The notes beneath the pieces are model-generated. The model did no database searches, had not been told where the DNA came from, and saw only the letters and a program-made list of their open reading frames with translations. From VRUE01 sp963824705 (GTDB lineage: Bacteria; Actinomycetota; Thermoleophilia; Solirubrobacterales; 70-9): 64,000 nucleotides of DNA. Below, piece after piece: positions 51,617 through 59,990 of this stretch (positions within the stretch are counted from its first letter, which is position 1; each line of letters begins with the position of its first letter). A program made the position numbers and the translations under genes. The stretch is from contig CAWGQE010000003.1 of the NCBI GenBank assembly GCA_963824705.1, positions 1,798,001 to 1,862,000 on the forward strand, read 5' to 3'.

Positions 51617-51734
51617 GAGCCCACCCGGTAGGGGTGGAACGTCTTGTACTTTTTCGGTGTCGGCTGCGGGCGTCAGCCCACAGGCGATCCACCGAAAGAA
51701 GTTAAGTGGAACCCCTACCGGGTGGGCTCTCAGA
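51612..51734. repeat. hairpin repeat element, family 1, copy C, spanning two stop codons
   Basis: A perfect 24-bp inverted repeat: TCTGAGAGCCCACCCGGTAG starts the left arm (51612-51635) and 51711-51734 is its complement. The core has CTTGTACTTTTTCGGTG and CACCGAAAGAAGTTAAGTG. The arms contain both convergent stop codons (51614-51616 plus strand; 51730-51732 minus strand). Confidence 0.88.
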
Positions 51735-53364
51735 CCCGGGAACGCCGCTTCAAATCTTCAGCGAACTCCCTGGGCAGGCCGGGAATCTCGTCCAGTTCGT
51801 CGATCGACTGAAAGCGACCGACCCGCTCGCGGTGAGCGAGCAGGCGGGTCGCCTGGGTCACGGAGAGCCCGTGGGCCCTGAGCTGCTCGAAGCTGATGTT
51901 GTTGAGTTCGATCGTCTCGCCTACCTCTGCCGCGGCGGGCGGCGCCGGCGGGGGTGGAGCCGGCGGGCCGGGCTGGGGCTCGGGCTGCGGTGGTGCCGGA
52001 GGCGGTCCTGGTTGAGGGTCCGGCGCGGGTGGCGGAGGCTCGGGAGTCGGCGGCTGAGGCGTGGGTGCCGGGGGCGGCTGCGGGGTGTCCAGTTGCGGTG
52101 AGCGCTCCACGGGAGGTTCCGGCGGCAAGGGCTGGGGGTTAAACGAAGCCGTTTCGCCACCCTGCACCGAACCGAGCACGGCCCGCTCGGCCGCTTCGGC
52201 ACGGCGCTCGGCCTCGCGGGCGCGCTCCTCGGCCTCGGCGACGCTTTCTTCGATCTCGCGCAGGCGTTGCTGGCGCTCTGCTTCCTGCGCTTTCAGCTGC
52301 CCGAGGCGCTCGGCCTCCGCGGCGCGCCGTTCTGCCGCCTTGGTCCGCTCCTCGATCTGACGCAGACGCTCTTGTGCCTCGGCGAGCGAGCGCTCCTGCG
52401 CTTCGCGCCCCTGCTGCAGGTGGTGCTCGGCCGTCTGCAGGTCCGGCGCCAGCGACGGCGGGGGCGGCGGTGGGACCGCGGCCATGCTCTGCGTCGTCTG
52501 CCCAACCTCGGCTTGCGCCCGCCGCGCCTCGGCTTCGCGCTGAAGTCGCTCTGCCTCCTCGATGCGCCGATCCGCCTCGGAGCGGATCCGCTCCTCCTCG
52601 CGCTGGATTTCGGCCACCTTGTCCTGGACGCGCTGTTCGGCCACTGCGGGGTCGTATCCCCCGGGCGTGAGCGGCGGGGCTCCCGCCGGCGGTGCCGGTG
52701 GAGGCACGGGTGGCGGCGGCGCGGATGCGGCGGCAGCCGGAATCGGTGGGATAGGCGGCGGTGGCAACGGCGGAGCCTGGCCGGGCGGCGGTGGAGCGAC
52801 CTGGGGCTGTGGCGGCTGGGCGAACTGCTGCCCCGGCGGAGTCGGAGGCTGCTGAGCGGTCCCCGCGCTCTCCTGCTCGAACAGCGCCCGCTCCTGTGCG
52901 GCACGCGCCGCGGCGATCTCGCGCTCGGCCTTCGCCGCGTCCTTCTTGCCGCGACGCCCGCCTCGGGCTCCCCCGCTCGGCTTGCCGCGGCGTTCGGCTC
53001 GTTTCCTCGCCCGCTCTTCGCGGCGCCGCTTCGCTTCTTCCTGGCTGCGCTTGCGATGTTCGGCGCGGGCGGAGCGTTGTTGGAGGCGGGCCTGCTTGCG
53101 TTTCTCCTTGGCGCTCAGCGGCTTGCCCGACGGAGGCGGCGGTGCCGATGGCACGGCTTTCGGTGCCGATGACTGCAACGGCGGCGCTGCCTGAGCCAGC
53201 GGCGGCGGCGAAGATGGCGTCGGAGCCGCCCCCGGCTTGCCTTTCTCCTTTTCCTTGCTGCGACGCTGGACGACGCTGATCACAAGCAGCAGAAGCAGGA
53301 CAGCCACCACGAGTCCGGCGACGAGGTACGCGACATGGTCGCTGACGAAGTTGGCGAAGACCAT
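51730..53364 (-). CDS. membrane-anchored Pro-rich coiled-coil protein with ComEA-like HhH domain
   Basis: 544 residues. One N-terminal membrane helix (about 10-32). A Lys/Arg-rich segment (about 80-150), a Pro-rich stretch, a long Glu/Arg/Ala coiled coil (about 240-395), a second Pro-rich stretch, and a C-terminal helix-hairpin-helix domain (about 480-540: ELNNISFEQLRAHGLSVTQA, GRFQSIDELDEIPGLP) close to the ComEA type. ComEA HhH domains bind DNA. Topology decides whether the HhH is inside or outside; the short N-terminus without signal cleavage suggests cytoplasmic. Function unknown. Confidence 0.7.
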   Translation of the reverse strand: MVFANFVSDHVAYLVAGLVVAVLLLLLVISVVQRRSKEKEKGKPGAAPTPSSPPPLAQAAPPLQSSAPKAVPSAPPPPSGKPLSAKEKRKQARLQQRSARAEHRKRSQEEAKRRREERARKRAERRGKPSGGARGGRRGKKDAAKAEREIAAARAAQERALFEQESAGTAQQPPTPPGQQFAQPPQPQVAPPPPGQAPPLPPPPIPPIPAAAASAPPPPVPPPAPPAGAPPLTPGGYDPAVAEQRVQDKVAEIQREEERIRSEADRRIEEAERLQREAEARRAQAEVGQTTQSMAAVPPPPPPSLAPDLQTAEHHLQQGREAQERSLAEAQERLRQIEERTKAAERRAAEAERLGQLKAQEAERQQRLREIEESVAEAEERAREAERRAEAAERAVLGSVQGGETASFNPQPLPPEPPVERSPQLDTPQPPPAPTPQPPTPEPPPPAPDPQPGPPPAPPQPEPQPGPPAPPPPAPPAAAEVGETIELNNISFEQLRAHGLSVTQATRLLAHRERVGRFQSIDELDEIPGLPREFAEDLKRRSRV

Positions 53365-53378
53365 ACGGAGCTCCGACG

Positions 53379-53864
53379 CTACCTCATTCGGCCCTTGAAT
53401 TCGCGCTCGACCTCGCGGCGCACGTCACGGTCCGCGATCTCGCGGCGGCGGTCGCGCCCCTCCTTGCCCTGCGCCAGCGCCAGCTCGACCTTCGCCCGCG
53501 CGCCCTTGAAGTAGATCCTGGTCGGGATCAGGGTCAGCCCACGCTCGGCGGTTTTGCCGACGAGGCGCTCGATCTCGGCCCGGTGCAGGAGCAGCTTGCG
53601 CGGTCGCTCCGGCTCGTGGTTCTCGCGGCTGGCCGGCTCGTAGGGCGGGATGTGGAGGTTGCGCAGCCAGACCTCGCCGTCGTTTATGACCGCGTAGGCG
53701 TCGGTCATCTGCGCCTTGCCGTTGCGCAGCGACTTGACCTCGGAGCCGCGCAGCACCATGCCGGCCTCGACCCTCTCGATCCACTCGAATTTGTGCCGGG
53801 CACGGCGGTTGGTGGCCACATCGCCCGAAGCCGGATCGCGTTTCTTCTTGCCCTTCTTGGCCAC
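53379..53864 (-). CDS. smpB: SsrA-binding protein SmpB
   Basis: 161 residues from GTG 53864. ATNRRARHKFEWIERVEAG, GSEVKSLRNGKAQMTDAYA, LLLHRAEIERLVGK and TLIPTRIYFKGARAKVELAL are SmpB hallmarks; the C-terminal basic tail enters the mRNA channel. Binds tmRNA and delivers it to stalled ribosomes. It lies 3 nt after the exonuclease gene. Confidence 0.96.
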   Translation of the reverse strand: MAKKGKKKRDPASGDVATNRRARHKFEWIERVEAGMVLRGSEVKSLRNGKAQMTDAYAVINDGEVWLRNLHIPPYEPASRENHEPERPRKLLLHRAEIERLVGKTAERGLTLIPTRIYFKGARAKVELALAQGKEGRDRRREIADRDVRREVEREFKGRMR

Positions 53865-53867
53865 GGC

Positions 53868-55490
53868 TCAGTCCACCGCCGGCTCCAGGTCGGCGCGGCC
53901 ACGCGCCGCTTCGACCCCGCTCACTTGGACGGATATCGGATCGCCGAGCCGCAGCTTGCGCTTGGACTCCTGGCCGACCAGCGCCGTCTCGCTCTCGTCC
54001 AGCTCGAAGCGCTCGGCACCGCCGAGGCGGCGGGCGGGCAGGAAGCCCTCGTAGACGTCGCCGAGCTCGCCGTGGAAGCCGACGAAGGCACCGGCGCGGA
54101 TCAGGCCCGAGACCTCGCCCTCGAAGGCGGTCTCGGCGCCGCGCTCGCGCAGCTCGCGCTCGAGCAGGAAGGCGGCGCAGATGTCGTCGGCCCGGCGCTC
54201 GACCTTCATCGACTCGCGCTCCCGCTCGCTGCAATGCGCGGCCACCTCGCGCGCCTCGGCGGCGCTCGGCGCCGGCTCGCCCTCCCCCAGCGCCGCCAAT
54301 AGGGCGCGGTGGACGATCAGGTCTGGGTAGCGACGGATCGGCGAGGTGAAGTGACAGTAGGCAGCGCTGCCGAGCCCGGCATGGCCGCTGTTGCGCTCGC
54401 TGTAAGACGCCTGTTTGAGTGAACGCAGCACGAGCGATGTATACGCGGCGCGACCGTGCCCGCGTCGTGCCGCCTCCTTGGTCACCAGCCGGCTTGCATC
54501 CGCCGCCAGCTGCGCCGATTGGCTCGGCGACGGCGTGCCGCGCAGCGGCGGGGTCGGCACGTCGAGCGCGTGCAGCTTCGCAATCAGGTTTTCGATCCGC
54601 GGCGGGTCCGGGCGGGCATGGACCCGGTAGATCGCCGGCACCCGCTTGCGCTCCAGTAGCTGCGCCACCTGCTCGTTGGCGAGGATCATCAGCCGCTCGA
54701 TCAGTCGGTGGGACTCGGTCTGGGCGACGCCGTGCGCGGCGACGACATTCCCGCGCGAGTCGAAGCGAAACTCGGGCTCGAAGGACTCGACGTCGAGGCT
54801 GGTGGCCCCGCGCCGTTCGCCCAACGCCGCCGCGGCCTCGCGGGCGACCGCGAGCGACTCGGCGACTGCCTCGGGCGCTTCCGCCCGGCCCGAGAAGACG
54901 ACATCGAGCTCGTCGTAGTCGAGCCGTGCGTCGGAGCGGATGCGACTGCGGTAGAAGGCGGCGGCGCCCGGGCGTCCATCCGCACCGAGCTCGATCTCCG
55001 CCGTCACCGCCAGCCGTTCGACTCCCGGCGCCAGGCTGCAGGCCTCCTCGCTGAGCGCGTGCGGCAGCATCGGCTCGACCGCGCCTGGCGCGTAGGTGCT
55101 GTTGGCCCGCCGCAGCGCCTCGATGTCGAGCGGCGAGCCCGGCGGCACGTGGGCGGCGACGTCGGCGATGTGGATCCATAGTCGCGTCGTCTCGCCCTCG
55201 CGCCGCGCCGAGACCGCGTCGTCGAAGTCGCGCGCCGTCGCCGGGTCGACGGTGAAGGTGGGCAGGTCGGTCAGGTCGCGGCGCGGACCGCTGCGAGACT
55301 CGGCCACGGCACCGGCCTCGGCCGCCTCCAGCTCGAGCGAGGCACGGAAGCCGCGACCGCCCAGCTCTTCGCGCAGCAGCGCCTCAACCGCCTCGCGGGC
55401 GTTCTTCGGAGCATCCTGCCTGCGCCCGCGCCCACGGGCGCGCTGTCGATCCCTGTGCCGGCGCCAGTTGCCGTCTGAGCTCTTGCTCAC
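53868..55490 (-). CDS. rnr: RNase R-type (RNB/S1) exoribonuclease lacking cold-shock domains
   Basis: 540 residues from GTG 55490. A basic N-terminus is followed directly by the RNB catalytic domain: FTVDPATARDFDDAV (Asp cluster) and HFTSPIRRYPDLIVHR. The C-terminal S1 domain is about 440-525. The cold-shock domains of full-length RNase R (about 800 residues) are missing. RNase R degrades non-stop mRNA during trans-translation, fitting its position before smpB. Confidence 0.92.
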   Translation of the reverse strand: MSKSSDGNWRRHRDRQRARGRGRRQDAPKNAREAVEALLREELGGRGFRASLELEAAEAGAVAESRSGPRRDLTDLPTFTVDPATARDFDDAVSARREGETTRLWIHIADVAAHVPPGSPLDIEALRRANSTYAPGAVEPMLPHALSEEACSLAPGVERLAVTAEIELGADGRPGAAAFYRSRIRSDARLDYDELDVVFSGRAEAPEAVAESLAVAREAAAALGERRGATSLDVESFEPEFRFDSRGNVVAAHGVAQTESHRLIERLMILANEQVAQLLERKRVPAIYRVHARPDPPRIENLIAKLHALDVPTPPLRGTPSPSQSAQLAADASRLVTKEAARRGHGRAAYTSLVLRSLKQASYSERNSGHAGLGSAAYCHFTSPIRRYPDLIVHRALLAALGEGEPAPSAAEAREVAAHCSERERESMKVERRADDICAAFLLERELRERGAETAFEGEVSGLIRAGAFVGFHGELGDVYEGFLPARRLGGAERFELDESETALVGQESKRKLRLGDPISVQVSGVEAARGRADLEPAVD

Positions 55491-56665
55491 TGCGCCGACA
55501 GTACCCCGAGGGCGCGTTCCAGACCCTCGTCGCGCGCCGTCCCCGGCAGGTTGGGAGCTTGCACGTCGGGGTGGATGCCCTTGCCAGCCAGGTTGGTGCC
55601 GTCCGGGGTGAAGTACTCGCCCACGGTTAGCTTCAGCGCACCGCCGTTGGAGAGGTCGATCTCCTGCTGGAAGACGCCCTTGCCGTAGGAGCGCGTGCCG
55701 ACCGTCTTCGCGCCGGCATCGTCGGCCAGCGCCGCGGTGAGGATCTCCGCCGCCGAGGCGGTATTGCGGTCGATCAGGACGACGATCGGCAGCGACGGCA
55801 GGTTGTCGCCCTTGGTCTTGTAGACGGCGTGGCCCTGGCTGCGCGAGTCGGTCGAGACCACCGTTTCACCCTTGGGCAGGAAGATGCTCGCGTTCAGCAC
55901 CGCCTCCTCGAGCAGGCCGCCGCCGTTGCCACGCAGATCGAGCACCAGCCCCTGGGCCCCCTTCCCCTGCAGCTTGCGCACCGCCCGCCGCAGCGCGACG
56001 CTGGAACCTTCGCTGAAGGTCGCAAGGCGCGCGTAGCCGAGCTTCTGCCCGTGCACGGTCTCGAGCTTGCTGCTCACGACCGGCAGCGAGATCTGCGCCC
56101 GGGTGAGGCGCACCTGCCGGGTCTTACCGCCCTTCGGACCGCGCACCCCGACCGTCACCTCGGACCCTTCGGGCCCTTTGATCAAGTCGGTGGCGGCGTT
56201 CGAGTCGAGACCGGCGATCGAGCGTCCGTCGACCGAGATGACCGTATCGCCGACCTCGATCCCGCCGGCGTCGGCCGGCGAGCCCTTGAAGACGCGTTCG
56301 ACCCGCAAGCCCTCTTTGTCCGCGGTCACACTGAGCCCGATCCCGGAGAAGTGCCCCTCGATTTCCTCGTTGAAGCGGGCCAGCGCTTCCGGCGAGAAGT
56401 AGTCGGAGAAGCGGTCGCTGTAGCGCCGCCGCAAGCCCCGCACCATGCCCTGCAGCGAGGAGTCGATCAGCTTGCCCTGCGAAACCGGCCGGTAGTAGTT
56501 GTCTTCGATCAGCTCGGTAGCTTCCGCGGTCAGCCCCGCCGATTCGTCGACGAAGACATCACGCAGCGCTTCCGGCATCTTCGCCGGATGGCCACCGATC
56601 CAGAGCCCGGCGGCGAGCACGACGAGGAACGCAGCCGCGAGGCTCAGCGTCCGCGCGGCCCTCAC
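55487..56665 (-). CDS. C-terminal processing protease, S41 family
   Basis: 392 residues from GTG 56665. N-terminal membrane anchor/signal (about 5-26), PDZ domain (about 105-185, GIGLSVTADKEGLRVERVF and SPADAGGIEVGDTVISV), and the S41 catalytic domain with NTASAAEILTAAL (Ser) and RSYGKGVFQQE (Lys). Cleaves proteins outside the membrane. It overlaps the exonuclease start by 4 nt (GTGA). Confidence 0.94.
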   Translation of the reverse strand: MRAARTLSLAAAFLVVLAAGLWIGGHPAKMPEALRDVFVDESAGLTAEATELIEDNYYRPVSQGKLIDSSLQGMVRGLRRRYSDRFSDYFSPEALARFNEEIEGHFSGIGLSVTADKEGLRVERVFKGSPADAGGIEVGDTVISVDGRSIAGLDSNAATDLIKGPEGSEVTVGVRGPKGGKTRQVRLTRAQISLPVVSSKLETVHGQKLGYARLATFSEGSSVALRRAVRKLQGKGAQGLVLDLRGNGGGLLEEAVLNASIFLPKGETVVSTDSRSQGHAVYKTKGDNLPSLPIVVLIDRNTASAAEILTAALADDAGAKTVGTRSYGKGVFQQEIDLSNGGALKLTVGEYFTPDGTNLAGKGIHPDVQAPNLPGTARDEGLERALGVLSAQ

Positions 56666-56678
56666 ACCTGCCTCGGCA

Positions 56679-57596
56679 CTAAACCTTGAGAAAGCGACGC
56701 AGGGTGACGCCGGAACCGACCGCCGAGACCAGCACCGCGGCGGCGAAGAGGATCGCGACCAGCGCCGGGAAGGAGAGCGTGGTGGCGTTCTGCGCGGCGA
56801 GGAAGCCGATGCTGTTGCTCAGGGGGTCGACGATCGTCAGCTTGCCCAGCCACAGGATCAGTATGGCCACCAGGCCACCGAAGAAGCCGACCACCACCCC
56901 CTCGATCATGAAGGGCCAGCGGATGAACCAGCGGGTGGCGCCGACGAGGCGCATCACCTCGACCTCGCGGCGACGGGTGTATATCGAGAGCCGGATCGTG
57001 TTGCCGACCAGCATCAACGAGGCGATGATCAGCAGCGCAGTGATCACGGTCAGGACGATCTTCAGCGCGCTCGTCACCTGCTCGATCTTCTTCGAGTCTT
57101 CCTGGCGGTTGAATTGATCCTGGATGATCGGCGAGATCGGCTGCGGCTTGCCATTCGGTCCTGGAGGCGTTATCGCCGTTTCGACCGAGTCGAGGTTGCT
57201 CGCGTCGTCGGCCTTGACCGAGAAGTTCGCCGGCAGCGGATTCGCGTGCAGCTGGGTCAGCAGTTCGCTGCTCTTCTTCTTGCCGAGGTCTTCGGTCAGT
57301 TCGTCGAGCGCTTCCGCCTTGCTGATCAGCCGCATTGAGGCGACGTGGGGGATCGCCAGCAGCTGATCTTCCAGCTTGGCGATTTCGGGCTTGGTCGCGT
57401 CGTCGAAGATCGCCACTCGGGTTTCGAGGCTGTCGCGGACCTGGTTGCTCTTCGCCTGCGTCGTCTGGAAGATCGGGATCAGCACGCCGAGCAGGATCAC
57501 GGTGACGACCGTGGTGACGATCGCCGCCATGCTCGGCGCGCCGTTGCGGCGCAGCGCTCGGAAAGCCTCCTGAGTGAAGAAGAGAAGTCGTGACAT
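56679..57596 (-). CDS. ftsX: cell-division ABC permease FtsX
   Basis: 305 residues. One N-terminal helix (about 23-46), an extracellular domain (about 47-180), then three helices with RREVEVMRLVGATRWFIRWPF, the FtsX/MacB coupling motif. Together with FtsE it activates peptidoglycan hydrolases during division or elongation. A protease and FtsEX in one operon is common in actinobacteria. Confidence 0.95.
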   Translation of the reverse strand: MSRLLFFTQEAFRALRRNGAPSMAAIVTTVVTVILLGVLIPIFQTTQAKSNQVRDSLETRVAIFDDATKPEIAKLEDQLLAIPHVASMRLISKAEALDELTEDLGKKKSSELLTQLHANPLPANFSVKADDASNLDSVETAITPPGPNGKPQPISPIIQDQFNRQEDSKKIEQVTSALKIVLTVITALLIIASLMLVGNTIRLSIYTRRREVEVMRLVGATRWFIRWPFMIEGVVVGFFGGLVAILILWLGKLTIVDPLSNSIGFLAAQNATTLSFPALVAILFAAAVLVSAVGSGVTLRRFLKV

Positions 57597-57602
57597 GGCT
57601 CG

Positions 57603-58454
57603 TTAGAAGAGAGAGTCGTGGGCGTGGCCGTTGGTCTGCCCCTCGGGGCCGACACCCATCTCGGCCCGCATGCGCAGGCCAAACTCCGACGTCGACTCCT
57701 CGGTGTAGCCGCCGCTGACCTCGTCGCGGACGACGCGGCCCTCGTAGAGCTCGATCACGCGGCGGCGCATGTTGTCGACCATCTCGCGGTCGTGGGTGAC
57801 GACGACGACAGTGGTGCCGGTCTTGTTGATCCGGTAGAGCAGCTGCATCACGCCGATCGAGGTGACCGGGTCGAGGTTGCCGCTGGGCTCGTCGGCAAGC
57901 AGCAGGGGCGGGTGGTTGACGAAGGCGCGGGCGATGGAGACGCGCTGCTGCTCGCCGCCGGATAGCTCGTCGGGGTAGCTGTGCAGCTTGGTCGAGAGAC
58001 CGACCAGGCGGAGGATCTCCGGCACCTGGCGGCGGATTTCGCCGCGGTGGGCACCGATCACCTGTAGCGCGTAGGCGACGTTGTCGTAGACCGTGCGGTC
58101 GGGAAGCAGCTTGAAGTCCTGGAAGACGGTGCCGATGTTGCGCCGCAGGTGCGGGATTTTCTTCTCCGACATCGCGCCGATGTCGCGGCCGGCGATACGG
58201 ACACTGCCATCGGTCGCCTCGAGCTCGCGGATCAGCATCTTGATCAGGGTCGACTTGCCACAGCCGGTCGGGCCGACGAGGAAGACGAACTCGCCCTTGT
58301 CGATCGCGAGCGAGACGCGGTCCAGCGCCATGTGACCGCCGGGATAGACCTTGGTCACGTCGCGCATCTCGATGATCGGGGCACCGCCTTTGCGATTGCG
58401 CCGCGGTTGCGGCTCGCCGCTCGTCTTCTTGTTCTTCTTTTTGCGCAGGGCCAT
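57603..58454 (-). CDS. ftsE: cell-division ATP-binding protein FtsE
   Basis: 283 residues from ATG 58454; a basic N-terminal tail (RKKKNKKTSG) precedes the domain. Walker A LVGPTGCGKSTLIKML, Q-loop VFQDFKLLPDRTV, signature LSGGEQQRVSIARAF, Walker B LLLADEPSGNLDP, H-loop VVTHDREMV. The C-terminal 45 residues are an extension. A direct repeat of ATTAGCAA with 11-nt period lies upstream. Confidence 0.95.
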   Translation of the reverse strand: MALRKKKNKKTSGEPQPRRNRKGGAPIIEMRDVTKVYPGGHMALDRVSLAIDKGEFVFLVGPTGCGKSTLIKMLIRELEATDGSVRIAGRDIGAMSEKKIPHLRRNIGTVFQDFKLLPDRTVYDNVAYALQVIGAHRGEIRRQVPEILRLVGLSTKLHSYPDELSGGEQQRVSIARAFVNHPPLLLADEPSGNLDPVTSIGVMQLLYRINKTGTTVVVVTHDREMVDNMRRRVIELYEGRVVRDEVSGGYTEESTSEFGLRMRAEMGVGPEGQTNGHAHDSLF

Positions 58455-58539
58455 GGTCGCGGTGGTCCTTCTCCGGTTACAGGGTGACTCCTGCGTGCCG
58501 AATCGCGCGCAACACCCCGCCCAGAAAAACGAAGCTGAG

Positions 58540-58558
58540 ATTAGCAATCTATTAGCAA
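58540..58558. promoter_or_regulatory. ATTAGCAA direct repeat upstream of ftsE
   Basis: ATTAGCAA occurs at 58540-58547 and 58551-58558, one helical turn (11 nt) apart, in an AT-rich island 86 nt upstream of ftsE. This is the spacing bound by tandem response regulators or other helix-turn-helix dimers. The remaining 58455-58600 interval holds no gene. Confidence 0.45.
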
Positions 58559-58600
58559 AGACACATATTTGGGAGGGAGCTAGAGCCGGCCGAGCTCGAG

Positions 58601-59079
58601 TCAAGCTTTGGCGGAGAACTCCGTCTCCACAGGGCCCCGGGCAGAGAACGGTCGCCGCCACCGCGAGCTGCGTAGCTCCGCCCGCAACGCTTCGCCGAGG
58701 GAGAGCTGGAAGGCCTTGGCCGCTCCATAGGTCGCGTGCCCCGGCACCGAGTAGAGGGCGATAGCCGAGGAAACGAGGAGGATCGCCCCGGCGCGGCGCC
58801 TCGCCATCGCCGGCATGAAGCCGCGACAGAGATCGACAACCGCGGGCAACGCCCGGCGCTGCCCGGGGTCCGCCAGATCGCAGGCCAGCACCTCGGCGCG
58901 GATGCCGTGGGATCGGCCAGCGCGCCGGCCAGCTCCCGCAGGCGCTCTTCGCGCCTCGCCACAAGCACGACCCCGTGACCGCGCCCCGCCAGCTCGTCGG
59001 CGATCGCGGCACCGATCCCCGACTAAGCCCCCGTCACCAGGCAGCCCCCGGCAGGATGCGGCGGGGGAAGCAGGCTCAT
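58601..59079 (-). pseudogene. decayed short-chain dehydrogenase/reductase
   Basis: ATG 59079 overlaps the TetR stop (ATGA). The frame begins GGCLVTGA and is cut by TAG exactly where TGxSxGIG continues (SGIGAAIADELAGRGHGVVLVARREERL in the same frame after the stop). A frameshift follows near LADPTASA, then ACDLADPGQRRALP, and after a missing middle LLVSSAIALYSVPGHATYGAAKAF (SYK region) and ALRAELR. The gene therefore has a premature stop, a frameshift and an internal deletion. Confidence 0.8.
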
Positions 59080-59714
59080 TCGGGTTCCCGTCCGGCCGCC
59101 ACCCGCTCGAGCCCGGTCCAGGCCAGCTCCAGCAGCCGCTCGACGACCTCCCTGCGCGACACCTCGGGGTGCTCGTACCACCACGCGGCGAGGCCGTTCT
59201 GCGCAGCCTTCAGGCCCTCGGCGAACATTTCCGCCGCCCGTTCGGGGTCGTCGTATCCGGAAAGCGCGCCGCTGTCCCCACTTTGCAGGAAGACCGCAAT
59301 CGCCGCCGTCGCGCGCTCGTTCAGCTGCCGATAGGCGGCGGCAACCTGGGGGTCTGCGGGAGGATCGCGGAAGAGCAGCCGCCAAGCGAAGCGATGGTCC
59401 TCGACGTAGCCGAAGAACGCCTCCACGCCCGCTCGCATCCGCTCGGCCTGACTATGGGCCTCCGCGTCGAGGGCGGCGGCGACGTAGCGCAGCAACGCCT
59501 CGGTCTCGCGCGCCAGCAGCTCGATCGCCAGCTCGGCCTTGGAGCCGAAGTGATCGTAGATCACCGCCGGCGTGATCCCAGCCTCACTCGCGATCGTCCC
59601 CATCGAGGCGGCCTCATAACCGCGCTCGGCGAAGACCTGCATCGCCCCCTTCAAGATCAACTCGCGTCGCTCTGCCGGGGCAAGGCGACGTCTTCCCTTC
59701 TCAGCGGTAGCCAT
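59076..59714 (-). CDS. TetR-family transcriptional regulator
   Basis: 212 residues from ATG 59714. N-terminal HTH (about 12-60): RRELILKGAMQVFAERGYEA, TIASEAGITPAVIYDHFGSK. The ligand-binding region is helical without assigned ligand. Two related palindromes lie just upstream in the divergent region, so it probably represses both itself and the tautomerase/PPOX operon. Its downstream partner, a short-chain dehydrogenase, is broken. Confidence 0.92.
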   Translation of the reverse strand: MATAEKGRRRLAPAERRELILKGAMQVFAERGYEAASMGTIASEAGITPAVIYDHFGSKAELAIELLARETEALLRYVAAALDAEAHSQAERMRAGVEAFFGYVEDHRFAWRLLFRDPPADPQVAAAYRQLNERATAAIAVFLQSGDSGALSGYDDPERAAEMFAEGLKAAQNGLAAWWYEHPEVSRREVVERLLELAWTGLERVAAGREPE

Positions 59715-59722
59715 GTCCTGGA

Positions 59723-59766
59723 GATTACCAAATGAACATTTGGTAATCTGCCAAACGTCCGTTTGG
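59723..59766. promoter_or_regulatory. twin TetR operators
   Basis: Site 1 (59723-59748) is a perfect palindrome with arms GATTACCAAATG and a 2-nt centre. Site 2 (59751-59766) has arms CCAAACG and again a 2-nt centre. Both share the core CCAAA-N6-TTTGG. Their centres are 23 nt apart, and they fill the space between the TetR ATG (59714) and the divergent gene (59793). Confidence 0.8.
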
Positions 59767-59792
59767 TAACAGCGCTGACCCGGAGGACCAAA

Positions 59793-59990
59793 ATGCCGAT
59801 GATCGACTTCACCTATCCCGAGGGCGCGCTCGAGCCTGGCGCCCTTGCCACCGCAGTCGACCGCCTCACCGAGTCGCTGCTGCGCAACGAGGCCGCGACC
59901 GACAACGAGCGGATCGATACGGATGCCGACCTCGCCCGTCGCACGCTGGGCGAGCACCGGGCGAAGCTTGGAGTCGCTGCCGGTGGTTGA
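59793..59990 (+). pseudogene. truncated tautomerase-superfamily protein
   Basis: ATG 59793 has a good RBS (CGGAGGACC). It begins MPMIDFTYPEGALEPGALAT, with the catalytic Pro directly after Met, then a helix VDRLTESLLRNEAATDNER, matching the first module of two-module tautomerases of about 140 residues. After Glu-Arg the sequence diverges and stops at 65 residues, inside the next gene. I infer a deletion or frameshift, but a functional single module cannot be excluded. Confidence 0.6.
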
